Positions 1-11,875 are shown, numbered from the stretch's first letter. The stretch: DNA of 64,000 nucleotides from Echinometra lucunter (GCA_029962745.1 CM057157.1:26975433-27039432), one strand, 5' to 3'. The notes: generated by a model not told the origin, from the letters alone. Program-made: numbers and translations.

Positions 1-8
1 AATTCATC

Positions 9-46
9 CCTTTTATCGAAACAGTGAAATTTCTGGGGTGGACTTT
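9..46 (-). repeat. Dispersed repeat fragment (matches 61753-61790 inverted)
   Basis: This stretch is nearly identical to the reverse complement of 61753-61790: both contain GAAACAGTGAAATTTCT followed by GGGTGGACTT, with about two mismatches. The similarity weakens after the GGGTGGACTT. The other copy lies inside the 1.76-kb transposon at 60681-62443, so this is probably a piece of a dispersed repeat. It sits at the window edge and its full length is unknown. Confidence 0.6.
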
Positions 47-678
47 GCCTTTAAGTTAATCTTTTTCTTTTCCTGGCATCCATGTGACTCTCCTTATATT
101 CTACTATTGTTTGTATTGTTTTTTGGTTTGTTGATTCTGCCAAATAAAATAATAATAATAATAATAGTACCCTATTGTGCCCCCCCCCCCATCTGTAAAA
201 ATTTGGGGATGGATCACCGAAGATGGAGATATTAGAGCATCATCACTTCTCCATGCAGGAAACAGAGCTTGAAGTTTGTTCCTTGTTTCTACTAGCTCGA
301 GTCCAGGAAGTGCTGCTTGCTTGAGGAATTCGCTCAAGTTCCTGAGCATATCATAGCCTGAGTGTATTATCTCCAAAAATGAGTCTGATAATTCATCAAA
401 TAGAATTAATAGCTTACAATTTAACCTGCTGGAGTTTGCTTATGAATGATATGATAATAGCACTTTCTTAGATTTACAGTGCAATGGAGGCTATGGAGCA
501 AAAGCCTACTTATTTTAAACTAGTTTTGATAGGGTCAATGTTTCTGGATCAGAATTATTGTTTTACAGTACATGATGGAGGTGTACTTGTTAAATAACAA
601 AATTTGCTTTTGTTGCATAATTTCAGGTATTGATATATACATTCAAAGAAAGCTTAATTCTAAATTGATGTGTATTGC

Positions 679-805
679 CATGTACATTGATACAGAATGG
701 AAGCACTGGCCATTCAAACACATTCAGTGGTTCACAAAAATGTTTTCCCCAACAAGTGTTTCTGCCGCACATGCCCGAATTCGTCAGTTCATAAAAATGA
801 CGATG
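679..805 (+). repeat. Dispersed repeat, second copy at 11809-11875
   Basis: ATGTACATTGATACAGAAT, then AAGCACTGG(C/T)CATTCAAACA, then ATTCG(T/A)CAGTTC(A/G)TAAAAA, occur in the same order here and at 11809-11875. The copy here has about 59 extra bases between the last two blocks. The 114-codon frame over this region is not preserved in the other copy, so I treat it as repeat DNA and not as a gene. Confidence 0.55.
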
Positions 806-1528
806 ATGTGTATGTGCATTTTGAAAACTATGGCTAATGAGAACAGGCCTACAACCCAGTCTCCACAGACTACTAGGCAGGGAGGGGGCGGAGTACCTGG
901 GGCTTTTAATTCGTAGGGGAAATTCTTAAAGCTTCAGTGCCCTTCCTCATTTTCCTGAACAGTTGTCATGTTATTGCAGCCTATCATAAATCTGTCCAAC
1001 ATAGATGTAAGCTGACTTAATAGAAATATCACATGACGGGGGTTTGTTTTTGTATTGCAAAATGTTCATGAAATAATGTCCTCTTTGTCAGATCAGAGAA
1101 ATTCCCCAGATGTTTCTGGCAGATGTCTAATTGCCTTTTCCTTGGAAGTTGTCAACTTTTTGTTCTTTCCAAATATTGCAAAATTTTCTCAATAAATTTT
1201 TTCTCAGGGTATTTCCCCAATCATGAATACTTTGAAAATGCAGATCATTGATCAGATGGTTCACAATCCAAAATGTACAGTGATTGTAAACCATGAAATT
1301 TAATATATATATTTTTTTATGTTGGAAGTGTGCATAAAGAAAACTAAAATGAATACTAATTTATCTCATGATTTCTTGATAACTCTAAATTTATTTATAT
1401 TGTGTTAGAAATATTTCATCCCCCCACAAAAAGAAAAAAATTTCCCCCAAACTGTTGACCAAAATAAAAGAAAATAGTATGAGGGTAAGAAATGAATGAG
1501 GAAGAGGACAGGAGAGCAGAGAAATAAT
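806..1528. other. No gene seen
   Basis: AT-rich sequence without a convincing exon, RNA gene or inverted repeat. Confidence 0.5.
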
Positions 1529-1950
1529 GTGTGTGTGTGTGTGTGTGTGTGCATGAGAGAGAGAGAGAGAGATAGAAATATAGAGGATAGAGAGTTAGAG
1601 AGTAAGAGAGAGAGAACAGTATATATGGACTCCACAAATGTCAGCATGTAAGCTGGGACCACAGATTATGTTGTTGTGGTCCCCGATGGCAATACTTTGG
1701 TATACAGCCCTAAAATGTACAATCTGACATTCAAAATGACAAGATAGAGGGAAGTGGCCTTTTAAAAAGAGGAAAAGGATCATATTTCATGTTTCTATGA
1801 TGTATGTTGTGACTCTTGCCATTGCTGTATTTCACCTTGAAGAACAGTACTTGTTCGTACTTTGGGGGTGTGAAAGACAGAAAGAGAAAGAGACAGAGAG
1901 TGAGTGAGTGAGAGAGAAAGAGATAGACAGTGTGACAGAGAGACAGTAAG

Positions 1951-1985
<35 letters not shown>

Positions 1986-2413
1986 CATGCAGATAAAGAG
2001 TTGGGGCTGTAGCTGCGATGAGGTCTGTAATAGACAGATTGGAGATAGACACCCTCATAGCCAGGGGGAGGGCAGGCAGTTGCCCCCTGCAGGAAAGCCA
2101 AAACAAATAGGAAAAAAAAAAAGAAAAAGAAAAAAAAAACATAAGCAAGAAAAAAAAAAAGGTAAGAGAACGTAGGAAGAGCGGGAGCAGACAAGGAACA
2201 ATGACAAAGAAATGTCTGTACTTCCACGCAGAGGGGAGTTTCCCCCCTCCCTGCATCCTCAGCCCTCTCCCCTTGGGAGTGTACTTTGTGCGCTTAATAT
2301 GTAATTCGCATGCTCCGTGTGCTCACTACTGCCCCCCTAAAATGGATTCCTAGCTACACCACTGGAAATAGATGGATCCAGAAAACAGATACATGTATTT
2401 GAAAGGCGAAAGA

Positions 2414-2454
<41 letters not shown>

Positions 2455-2600
2455 AGAGAGAAATATTAGAGATAGACAGTGAGACAGATAGACAGAAAGG
2501 CAGACAGAGAGGTGGGGAACAGCTTTGAGATCTGTAGATAGCTAGACTTATGGATCGATAAATAGATAGATAGATAGATAGGTAGACAGATAAATGTAAA
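1529..2600. repeat. Cluster of simple repeats: (GT)n, (GA)n, poly(A), (ATAG)n
   Basis: A (GT)n run at 1529-1551 passes into (GA)n at about 1555-1612. GA-rich DNA follows at 1868-1982, an interrupted A-rich tract at about 2108-2162, (GA)n at 2412-2460 and an ATAG tetranucleotide run at 2560-2595. Several minus-strand reading frames of 60-150 codons cross this block, but their products are only Ser/Leu or Thr/His strings from CT and GT repeats, so they are not genes. Confidence 0.9.
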
Positions 2601-3940
2601 GTAAAGAATGGTATAGATGGAGCGTTTATGCAAACCATGCAAAAATTAGGAAGTGGATAATTCTAACAAGATGATTTAAACCATGCCTTGAGCATACAAT
2701 GTGCCATGTGGCTGCATATATATGTCTAGCTCTAATATTTCCTGAGAGAAATCCAAGCGATCCTAACTGTTAGCAAGTTCTTGCTCCTTTTCGGTGGTTC
2801 AAACCGTGACAGCTGTTACCTCTGTCAAAAAAGACAAAGAAAAGAAACCTGCCATTGTTAATTATCACATTATACCCAACTACCTTTAAATCATGGCCAC
2901 ATGATGATAATGAAGTGCCTTGGACAGTCGACTGGTATTATATGGAAAATGACTTCATCCTCATCAAGAGATTACTGTCAGCCGACCTTTGTCAAAAAAA
3001 AACTTACTCTTACGATCTTTATCTAAACCCTCTCTCACAAGCTTTGTCAAAACCGTCCATGCCTTTACATCGACGATAGCACTTTAGGGAACCGTGACCT
3101 TTTGGACGAGCATTGCGGTGGTGTTTCTTAGGAGTCCAGAGGATGTTTATGTCTATACATATATTCCTTTCAGCTTCTTTTCAAGCGATGATCAACAATG
3201 CTAGCCCTTGACAGTCACTTCTTCGCCCTTGAGACAGACCTATGCAGATCTTAGACGCTATATCTAAGTTGAAGTTTGAAAGTGCAAAAGCTGTAGTGCA
3301 CTGGACATGCATTGTAGCGTGAAAGTCAGGGACTTGTTTGATTTGTAGGATTCCGTATCTCAGTGTGTTGTTTAGTAGATGCTCACCTCATTTCAGGGGA
3401 ATAAGGACCATGTCACCATCTGTAGAAAGATAGGAGCAATCCTCTTCTGTGCCCTTGAGAAGCTGAAATAGACTGTCACTGATAGAAATTATCTTCAAGT
3501 AAATGAGTGAAAGACGGAATCTACTTGTGAACATCTTCCAGGATATGCTAAAGTCAAGGATGTGTTATCATTGTACCAACCATGCTGATATCATTGTGAT
3601 ATTTTCAAGAATCATGTTCTCTCTCCATTTCAATGGAGAAAGGACCTAACATTATCAGTAGCAAAACGCTTCAAGGATCAATCTGTTGGAGATGTCTGTT
3701 GCCAAAAGGGCAGTAAGTGTGCAATATCAAGATTTGGGTTGATCACTCGCATTTAAAAAAGAAACTGAAGCCCAGTATGGAGACTTGAACCAAGAACTTT
3801 CATTTTCTATAAAGTGACAATTGGATTTGGAGAAGTCTATTCTATCATACTTCCATACTCACAATGTCTGATTTATTATCCTTTGCAATTATGAAGAGAA
3901 ATTTGTACTGAAAACATCCACCTTGTACATTCAGATACCT
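2601..3940. other. No gene seen
   Basis: Unique-looking AT-rich DNA. The 74-codon frame at 2855-3079 has no recognisable domain, no splice-site support and no repeated copy in the window. Confidence 0.45.
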
Positions 3941-3944
3941 GGAG

Positions 3945-4258
3945 GCGATTTTATCATGCTTTGAATTTATGAAAAAAGCCTGTTTCTTCTATTTTCTTCT
4001 AGTTAGGAACATTACATTAATATCAATTTTTCTGTCTATTGTGCAGCCCTGCCATTGTGTGGTTTTTACTTGTTATCAGTCACAATGGAAGAGAGTACCT
4101 TCTAGGGAATTGAACTGAGAACCTTCATCTACTGCAAACTGACACCTGAAGGTGATTTTTATCATGCTTAGAAATTTTGAGAAGCCTGTTTCTTCCATGT
4201 TCTCATAATTGGGGACATTAATTTAAGCATCCTGTCTGATGTGTGGTTTTTACTTGAG
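3945..4258 (+). repeat. Two-unit local direct repeat (offset about 185-208 bp)
   Basis: ATCATGCTT followed by AGCCTGTTTCTTC and ending in TGTGTGGTTTTTACTTG occurs at 3953-4073 and again at 4161-4255, with many mismatches and indels. The offset drifts from 208 to 185 bases. It is an old local tandem duplication immediately upstream of the candidate exon at 4383. Confidence 0.65.
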
Positions 4259-4382
4259 CCTGAGTCTTCTACTCGAAGGTGACGGAATCTACTGATACTC
4301 GCTAGAAGAGTGATTTGAAGGTGTGCCGTGCATAAGAGAAGAATATTTTTAGCGTGAGAGTAGAGTTTGGATATCAAGGAGC

Positions 4383-4493
4383 ATGGAGGTGATGTTGGGA
4401 TCGCATCAGTTTCCATCGCCATGGCAATATGATCTGGACGTGGAGCTGCAGCTGGAGCTTGATGTAGATTTGCCGGATCTGCCAGAGTTCTCG
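4383..4493 (+). CDS. Candidate first coding exon, acidic leucine-rich N-terminus (unidentified)
   Basis: An ATG at 4383 lies in strong start context (A at -3, G at +4) and opens 37 codons running directly into a consensus splice donor, TCG|GTAAGT, at 4494, giving a phase-0 junction. The predicted peptide begins MEVMLGSHQF and ends in an acidic stretch that alternates Asp/Glu with Leu/Val (DLDVELQLELDVDLPDLPEF). Local GC is higher than in the flanks. I do not recognise the family; an acidic alternating segment can be an activation or protein-contact region, but that is inference. No matching downstream exon was found, so the intron would be long or the call is wrong. An antisense 114-codon frame overlaps but has no comparable signals. 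Chance coincidence of start context and donor is a real alternative. Confidence 0.35.
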
Positions 4494-4693
4494 GTAAGTT
4501 GATAGTATTCATGCGGTTGGTAGTGTGGTGTTCAAGAGCCTGTACATTGATTGGAGGTTAGTCAGGGGACAGTGACATATATTGCTTTTACCACCATCTT
4601 CGGGACTGGGGAAATTGGAATTGATGATATACTCAAGGAACTATTGCTTTGCCTTATAAATACTGGGGGTGTTTCACAAAGCTGTGCCTAAAG

Positions 4694-4773
4694 TTAACCC
4701 GCAGCCTACTGGAACCAGGAGACACCTGTATTAAGCCTATGGGAACGAGAGAATTCAGTTGTCAATGGGTTAA
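4694..4773. mobile_element. Mini inverted-repeat element with TTAA ends (80 bp)
   Basis: TTAACCCGCAGCCTACTGGAA at the left pairs imperfectly with the right end GAATTCAGTTGTCAATGGGTTAA. Both ends are TTAA and the next bases are CCC/GGG, as in piggyBac-type target and terminal sequences. Related copies lie at 10793-10871 and about 37875-37940, sharing TTAAG(T/C)CTATGGG and GAATTCAGT(A/T)GTCA. It is far too short to code for a transposase. Confidence 0.6.
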
Positions 4774-5311
4774 GCATGACTTTAAGAAGGACTTGAATAT
4801 GGGAAGCCAAATGGGATTCTCAATCATATTTAATCACATAAGCTTAATTTGAAATACCTATTGTAGATTAACATCATTAACATTAAATGAACATTCCTAA
4901 TGTGATGTACATGTATATAGTTTTGGCCAATTATTTGATTGAGATTATGGGAAATACACTCACACTTTGTTAAAGTAAGAGAAAAAACTTTGGGCATTCC
5001 ATTTGGCTGTTCATTCTTAAAGTCATGCATAACTTTAGCTATGTGAAACACCCCCTCTCCCACCAGCATATTTTCGGATAGAACAATAGGTGCCAGTAAA
5101 CCAATGAAGCCAGTATCCCCTTGGAAAAACTTTACAATACAAAAGATTTTTTTGACTCCCTGGCAGATGAGTTAACAGCTAGTGTTTGCAAGGAATCTTG
5201 CAAGATTATGGTCACCAGGAACTTTATGACAAAACTGCTAAAAAGATTTGATGAGGTAGAAAAATAGAAGTGTCTTCAGACTTGTTCCACCAAAATCCAT
5301 GCTCTTTGACT

Positions 5312-5622
5312 TACATTATACAACTGAATACAGTCTACTGCATTCAGTCTCGAACTTTCTTTGGTGTCCAATCAGCTACAGATCCAGTGATTATGTGTTT
5401 AAGGTTATAGGAAGAATGCTGAATGCTGATTTGCCCAAAGTTGTGAGTGAGTGGTGCTGAGTTGTATCACATTACACAACCGAGTACATGCATGCAGTCT
5501 TTAACTTTGGTGTCCAGTCAGCTACTGTACAGGTCTGGCTATTATACATATAAAGTTAAAGAAAGAATAACAAATGCCGATTGGCCAAAAGTTTGTGAGT
5601 GATGCTGAGTTTTATATCACAT
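5312..5622 (+). repeat. Two-unit tandem repeat, period about 157 bp
   Basis: ACATTATACAACTGAATACA at 5312 returns as ACATTACACAACCGAGTACA at 5469. Both units continue with GCAGTCT, TTTGGTGTCCA(A/G)TCAGCTAC and a GATGCTGAGTT or GGTGCTGAGTT segment. The units are diverged. A third start (ATCACATCAATTGCGC) is visible near 5617. Confidence 0.7.
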
Positions 5623-5760
5623 CAATTGCGCAATTCATGGAGGAGACCCTAGATTCTCATCCCCCTTATTCACAGAGAGGTCAACATTTCTGGTGGAATA
5701 GTTTCTGTAAGTTGTTCATTTGAATTCCCATACAGGGCACATGTTGTTTGGTGTTTGATT

Positions 5761-5850
5761 TTAACCTGTTGAATACCATACATTAGATAACTTGGGTTGG
5801 AGTCTTTGGAAAATGTGTATTATATCAAAAGTTGTATCCGACATGTTAAT
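5761..5850. mobile_element. Short TTAA-ended dispersed element (family of four)
   Basis: TTAACCTGTTGAATACC, then GATAACTTGGG, then GGAAAATGTGTATTATA, ending ATGTTAA. The same order of blocks occurs at 43088-43176, 52475-52566 and 63890-63981. The ends are loosely inverted (TAACNCGTTGAA with ...CAATGGGTTA in the better copies). Non-coding, about 90 bp. Confidence 0.55.
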
Positions 5851-6690
5851 ATATTGTACTGTTCATGAGAGCGAAATCCCTGTGCGCTAGTTGAATCTTG
5901 AATGAAGACATAAGAAAGCTTACTGGTAATTTCAGCAAAGTTAAATGAAGAATGGTATACGCTCTACCCCTCCCCCAACTCTGGGGTGGTGTGAGGAAGG
6001 AGTTGGGAACCCACCCTGGAAGATGAGGGTATGTAGCCTTTTTAATAGTCTTGTACACTTTACAAATACTTCTGCTTCCTTCCTGATACAGTCCCCTTCT
6101 TGTTAGGATTGGAAAACTTCATTGGACTGTATCACTATTAAGACTCAGATAGAGGTGTCATGGTCTATAATACAAATAGCGAATACATATGAGTGCGATG
6201 ATACGAGCTTCCGCATGAGGTTTAAGAGCAACCTTTTATTCAACGAGACTCGGCCTTGTTAAATAGAAGTTATCTCGTACCATTGTAAAAGTTAGAATAT
6301 TCGCTTTTTTTATTATACAATGCCTCGGAAGTTTAATGAGAAATTGATGAGAATTAAGAAAAACGGTAATTAGAATTTTGGTTTACAAATCAAGGTTTAA
6401 AAAGTAAGGAAAGAAGTTCTGATTGCAACATGCCTGGTCGTGTGTAGCTTGTATCTTGTGTAGTCTGCAACTTGATTTGCCTCAGTGAAATCAATGATTA
6501 CGCATACACTGTGCAAGCTAATTGTGATGTCACAAAAGAAACAAAACAACTTGGAATCTTACCGTAATGTCACACTAGCCGTGCAATGGCATATTTTTGG
6601 ATGTACGCATGAAATGTACGAATAATGTACGTGAACATCTCCCATGGACTTGTGTACAACAAGCCAAGTAGGTGTATAATAATGGATATG
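5851..6690. other. No gene seen
   Basis: AT-rich DNA with no supported exon or repeat. The 70-codon minus frame at 5846-6058 has no recognisable features. Confidence 0.4.
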
Positions 6691-6699
6691 TCCCCAGAC

Positions 6700-6757
6700 A
6701 GTGGATCACATGGCCCTCGGTTGAGTCCCGCTGTAGCATTAATGCCTTTGGGAAGAC
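6700..6757 (+). repeat. Possible SINE fragment (B-box-like sequence plus tail motif)
   Basis: GGTTGAGTCCCGCTG resembles a Pol III B box (GGTTCRANYCC, one base off). It is followed by AATGCCTTTGGGAAGACGTTAA, which resembles the TGCCCTTGGGCAAG motif of some invertebrate tRNA-derived SINEs. No A box is clear. A short, degraded fragment at best. Confidence 0.35.
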
Positions 6758-7351
6758 GTTAAAGGAGAATGCAACCCAGACGTCGGTGTGCTTCCATTGA
6801 ATGAAGAAAAACAAAAAGAATAAACAGTGAAAGTTTGAGCAAAATCGAACAATCTGTTCAAGAGTTATGAGCTTTGAAAGTTTAAGTAAGTCCTTATTAT
6901 GGGGAAACTTAAATTGGCAACTTTGCCAGCATTTGTGATGTCATCGTGGACAACTCTCCATTCATTTCGTACACAGAATTCAACATTTTCTTTATTTTCA
7001 AGAGAAATGAAAATTCTTTTAATTTATTGTTTGAGTATGACATGGCTATATCAATTCTGCAAGCATATTTGGGAAAAATTATGTTGATTCCTGACTTGAA
7101 ATTTCATATAAATCAATTTTTTTGGGAAAAATTATGTACAAAATAAATTGAGAGTTGTCCATGATGACATCACAGATGCTGGCAAAGTTGCCAACTCGAG
7201 GATCCTCATAATAGGGATTTACTGAAACTTTCAAAATTCATAACTCTTGAACAGATTGGCCGATTTTGCTCAAACTTTCACTGTTTACTCTTCTTGGTCA
7301 TCTTTATTCACTAAGAGCACACTGATGCTTGGGTTGCATTCAACTTTAAGC
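6758..7351. mobile_element. Long inverted-repeat element (foldback/MITE), 594 bp
   Basis: The left arm (6758-6960) is the reverse complement of the right arm (7148-7351) over about 200 bp with roughly 85-90% identity by eye. Matched blocks include GAGAATGCAACCC, AACAGTGAAAGTTTGAGCAA, TCTGTTCAAGAGTTATGA, GGCAACTTTGCCAGCAT and ATGGACAACTCTC. The loop is about 190 bp and AT-rich. The small plus-strand frames inside differ between arms and are not genes. No transposase is present, so it would be non-autonomous. Confidence 0.8.
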
Positions 7352-7576
7352 TACATTCTCCTCCTCGGAGTACACATGGGTTCCTGTGAGGACTGCCAAA
7401 AGCCATTAATTGTGACTACCTTTGCCATTGCCCTGCATGTATGCATGTGAAAAGGGTTGCAAAATGGTAGGAACACTCCCTGAGGAATGGAGATGGTGCA
7501 CACTCATGTGCGGGCTAGAAATCTAGTCATGAGGGGTAATAATAGTAACATTCTAAAGTGCATTGAAGTATTTACT

Positions 7577-7700
7577 TAACCCATACCAGTACAGAGCTTT
7601 TTTTGAAGTCTAAATTAGTCTTTAATCCTCAAATTGGCAACAACTATTACTTTTTTCTATTTTTACATAGTTTGAGAAAAATAGATTTGGATATAACATG
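7577..7700. repeat. Fragment related to the TTAA element at 60153-60560
   Basis: TTAACCCATACC, then CTAAATTAGTCTTTAATCCTC and AAATTGGCAACA match the reverse complement of the right end of the 60153-60560 element (TTAACCCATTCATGACAGG, AAGCCTAATTTG, CAAATTGGCAACACCAAC). The far end of this copy could not be placed. Confidence 0.45.
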
Positions 7701-9180
7701 AACCTTAATGTATTATAATTGTAAAACTTCATCGGAAATTGCCAATTTGAACACGGAAATCATGATTATATATTATTCACTGCATTGCCAATTTAAAGAG
7801 TTTAATGATAAGTGAGAATTTAATTGCTCTAATATGACTATGGGTGCGAAAAATTGATTGAACGCAACTGTGGTTTAAACTAAACATCTTTCAAAATCGT
7901 GATTCTAGGGTGAAAAATTGTCGCTTGAACGCGACCTATGCCACACCATACTGCGTTGGAAATGGACTAAAAATTTTCAGTGAATTTTTCTCTTTCTGCT
8001 CATGTATGATATGCAATGCCCAGCATTCTTGACCAACAGATACTGCAAAAGTGTCTCCTAAAGGAGACACTGCTATATCAATACATGGAGTATTGTATTG
8101 ATTTATAAAGCTAATAAAGTGAACAGAGTGCTGATGTCTCTGAGCACTTGGAAGTCCTCAAACAATCTTCAAACTTATTTGATCATGAGAAGCACCCATT
8201 CATTTTTCTTTCTTAAACTAACTTTCCATCTCAAGTGAAATGTATACATTTAGGGAACTTAATTTTTTGATCAGTCATGTTCTAGTCCCAGAACTATTTC
8301 ATTTCTGAAAGGGATAAAATTTTTGTTTGAATACAAAAACAGATACATGTAAATATCAATTTTTGTCATATTGAGATATTTGCAATTAAAGATCAAGAAA
8401 AATAAAGAAAATAATAGAATATGTGCTACTTTTGACCATAACTTCAACAATATACCTTTACAGGTCATGACCAATATATCATTTAAAATGTATTATTTTG
8501 TACTAAATAATCGTGACCTTACTTTAAAATATTCAAAAATGGCGTTTTTCTGTTTTTGCATATTAACCCTTCATTTGTAGTATAGAGATTTGTCATGCAT
8601 TTAATGATCTTTGTTCAGTTTTTCTTAATTTAGCCTATTCACATGTCAAATAACATGGTGTGTTATACAAGTTGAAGGCAGTGAGTCATGATGAGCGAAT
8701 GAATTAGTGTAGGCCAGATTGATTCAATTAATGAGGTAGGCCTCGTAAGCAAACTGTTAACCATGAATTTCCAAGTTTTCTTTGGCATTTACACATGATC
8801 TTCAAAAGACCCACATTAGCATGACTACATGTAGCTATAAAACAGGTCTCCTGCCCACAATGATTTGCATTCTGAATTAGAAAACCAGAGAAAGTGATAT
8901 CATCTGTTCGCAACCAGACGGGTATTAGCTGTGTGTTAAAGTATATATGAGTTAATGCCATTCTAGCTCCAAACAGAAGATATAAGGTTTGGGGAAAATC
9001 ATACAATCAGGAAGAAAGCAGTGATTTAAAAAAAAATGGTTTGGGGGATAAATCAGTCATGCTGCTTTGATGTTCCATTCTTTTGATTCACTAATTCATC
9101 CAATTGTATGATCCTTTAATTCAGTGTTCTAAATTTCATCTCCTTTTCCTGAGCCCTATGAAAAATTTATGCTTTTTTTG
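7701..9180. other. No gene seen
   Basis: AT-rich. A perfect 8-bp stem with a 4-base loop (GTGTCTCC-TAAA-GGAGACAC, 8051-8070) is the only local structure noted. The small reading frames here have no recognisable content. Confidence 0.45.
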
Positions 9181-9690
9181 GAGGGGGGGGGGGGGTCATG
9201 ATTTTTTTTCTTCTCATGCCTTTGTCAAAGTCATATTTTGATTTATAATGTTATTGTGTATATTTACTGACATAAACATGAATATTTTCATTTCATTCAT
9301 TGATTAGAGTTTTCTTTTTAATGGAATGGAACATCTTAAAGAGTAAAAAGTAATTTCCACAACAAAAATGAAAAAAAAAGAAGAAAAAAAAAACCGCAAC
9401 CCCCCCAACAAAAACAAAACGGACCCCCCTGGAAAATGTGATCTATTTGAATATGTCTGTTTATTCTTTGTCAGAGTCACATTTTGATTTATAATGTTAT
9501 TGTGTATATTTACTCACATAGAAATGAATATTTTTATTTCATTCATTGATTAATGTTTACTTTTTTTTAATGGGATGAAACATTTTAAAGAGCAAAAAGT
9601 GATTTCCTCAGCAAAAAGAGAGAAAAAAAAGGAAGAAAAGGAGCACAACTCCCAAGAAAAACAAAACAACCCCCCCCCCCAGAACAATAT
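9180..9690 (+). repeat. Two-unit tandem duplication (offset 246 bp) with G/C homopolymers
   Basis: GTCATATTTTGATTTATAAT at 9230 recurs as GTCACATTTTGATTTATAAT at 9476. Both units run on through TTATTGTGTATATTTACT, ATTTCATTCATTGATTA and an A-rich segment ending in a C-run. The first unit is preceded by a 13-base G-run (9183-9195) and the second is followed by an 11-base C-run (about 9670-9680). Confidence 0.8.
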
Positions 9691-9707
9691 GATTCTTTGA
9701 TAAGTCT

Positions 9708-9972
9708 CTACACAGTAAAAATGAAATTAAACAACTTTTATAAATTTTATACAACCTGGTTTACTATATGAACTGAATTCAACTGATCAGGTATTGTTTA
9801 AAAGTTTAAACAAGTGTTTTAAAAGTTAAACAACAATGTTCAAATTTTTGAACAATAAATATTAAAAATTGAATATTGGTATTTAAAACTTTGAACAGTT
9901 GTTTAAACTTTTAAACAATACCTGATCAGTTCATAGTAAACCAGGTTGTATAAAGCTTTTTTACTCTGTATA
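9708..9972. mobile_element. MITE with about 110-bp inverted repeats
   Basis: The left arm contains ACAACCTGGTTTACTAT, CTGATCAGGTATTGTTTAAA and GTTTAAACAAGTGTTT. The right arm carries the same blocks as reverse complements (AACAGTTGTTTAAAC, TTTAAACAATACCTGATCAG, ATAGTAAACCAGGTTGTAT). Outermost ends are TACACAGTAAAAA and TTTTTACTCTGTATA, so a TA target duplication is possible. It has no coding capacity. Confidence 0.85.
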
Positions 9973-10792
9973 TTCATAAAATGGATGCATTTATAAAAAT
10001 TCATAAAAATCCTTTTTCTACTGATTTAAAAGAGTTACTACTAAGCTACTGCTATCACGGTGAAGTCTAAAAGACATTTTTATCTTTTATCTTATAAGCT
10101 GACACCAAGCGAACATGCATCACAAATTATTAAGTTTAACTGGACCTTTAAAAAAAACAGTTGGTCGTATCAAAATTTGTAGCTTCACAATTCTGCAAGT
10201 AAACGCCTTTTATATGCCAAGTTTTTCTCATTCTGTCTAGGTCATTATAGAATGGAAAATGCGTGTGTAACTGTGAGGGGTATACTGGATATAACATTTG
10301 CAAGATGAAAGACGGGAAGGAAATGAACTAATCTCGTTTACTAAACTTGAACTTGTAAATCAGGAAGCCCAATGATGGCAAGTGACTTTTTCCTGAAGGT
10401 TTTTTTGTCACGGTTTACCTTGGCTGCAATCCAACTGTACACTTGTCATTTTGTCAAAACGTTATTTTCTTTTGACGTCCGCTTCCTAATGTTGACAGGA
10501 AATTTGATGTAATTCTGGCAGAGAATGTGTTATATTCGGGTCGTTAGTTTTGAAGTGGAAAATGTTTGTTTCCTTCCTTTGAACACTGAATTTTTTTTCA
10601 AATGTGGCTCCTCTTCACATTAATTGTTGAAAACATGAATATTTAACCATGCATTATCATCGCATTTAAAATTTGGCATGGCATAAATAACGACAGATTC
10701 CTGCTTTTGAAAATGCCTGAAAATCCACCGTGTATGTATATCAGTTTTTCCTACACATTCCAGCGCATCTGGTGGCCTATTCCACCCAACTT
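9973..10792. other. No gene seen
   Basis: AT-rich, unique-looking DNA. Confidence 0.4.
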
Positions 10793-10871
10793 TTAACCAG
10801 TTGCATACAGGAATGGATGGCCCCTGTGTTAAGTCTATGGGGATTACAGAATTCAGTAGTCAACGGGTTAA
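10793..10871. mobile_element. Mini TTAA-ended element, relative of 4694-4773
   Basis: TTAACCAGTTGCATACAGGAA at the left and GAATTCAGTAGTCAACGGGTTAA at the right, with GTGTTAAGTCTATGGGGATTA between. Same layout and nearly the same length (79 bp) as 4694-4773. Confidence 0.6.
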
Positions 10872-11808
10872 TGTAGAGTCTATTACTTTTAGCAGGGTTC
10901 GACACTAATAGGTGCCCGGGACACGCAGGTGCCCAAAGTGTAGGTCTGTACCCCCAGAATGAAAAGAACAATTATTATATAGCTCATTTCATCCCGACCC
11001 TGGAAATTCAGTCTGCACCTCCAGTGATAAAAATGAGTGTGAAGCCTTGCTTTTGGACTGAAAAAAGATATGTCTTTCATGGATATCCACATTTTGTTTA
11101 TAAACTTTTGAGGATGATATCATGGAAAAATAAATTATAGCAAAATTTATGCACATGTAAACATGTCAAAAGAAGGCATGATTTAGAACCCATCTCCTTA
11201 AAATTGATTTTTTATGTGACAAAATTTTCTATACTTGTTCTATACTTGGTGGGATTTGATTTTAATTCCAGTTTTTATTCTATCACAGAATGAAGAAATT
11301 TTATTACTAATTTTTCACTCTTTGATGTAGTGTCAATGACACAGATACCCACTCCATGCAAAACGGTTGTCATACATATTTCATTTCCCTGTGTGGTATT
11401 ATTTTGTGATTTAAAACGATGTTCAACGAGAACTCATAGTGAAACATGTTTTCTCATCGTTTCAAATGAAAACTTAATAAAAAGTTAAATAGTATCCCTT
11501 GAATTCTGAATGTGGTATGGTACAAAATTGGTATAACTGGTTGGAGCTTATTGTGTGTGCACCAATATAACCAATCATTTGTACTTTTATATGCTAATAA
11601 TAAGCGCTGACCTTGATGTTACCTGATATGACACGTATCGTCGTTTTTATGAATGGAAAATCCGTGCACGGTGCACAGAAATGTGAATTGTCTAGAGGAA
11701 AACGCATTTAAAGATTTTGGTGTTTTTAAATAATGGAATTTGCTATCTTGGCAAACTTTTATGGATGGATATATGCATTAAAAGCAAGGTTATAACTTTA
11801 ATTTGAAA
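10872..11808. other. No gene seen
   Basis: AT-rich DNA without supported features. Confidence 0.4.
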
Positions 11809-11875
11809 TGTACATTGATACAGAATAGGGAAGCACTGGTCATTCAAACATGATTCGACAGTTCGTAAAAAATCA
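11809..11875 (+). repeat. Dispersed repeat, copy of 679-805
   Basis: ATGTACATTGATACAGAAT and AAGCACTGGTCATTCAAACA followed by ATTCGACAGTTCGTAAAAAA. It lacks about 59 bases present in the other copy. Confidence 0.55.

Noticed and set aside
1405..2638. Several minus-strand ORFs up to 153 codons
   Set aside because: Low-complexity Ser/Leu/Thr/His products of CT, GT and poly(A) repeats.
8051..8070. Perfect 8-bp hairpin as a terminator
   Set aside because: No T-run, no gene upstream and a eukaryotic context; chance or a repeat trace.
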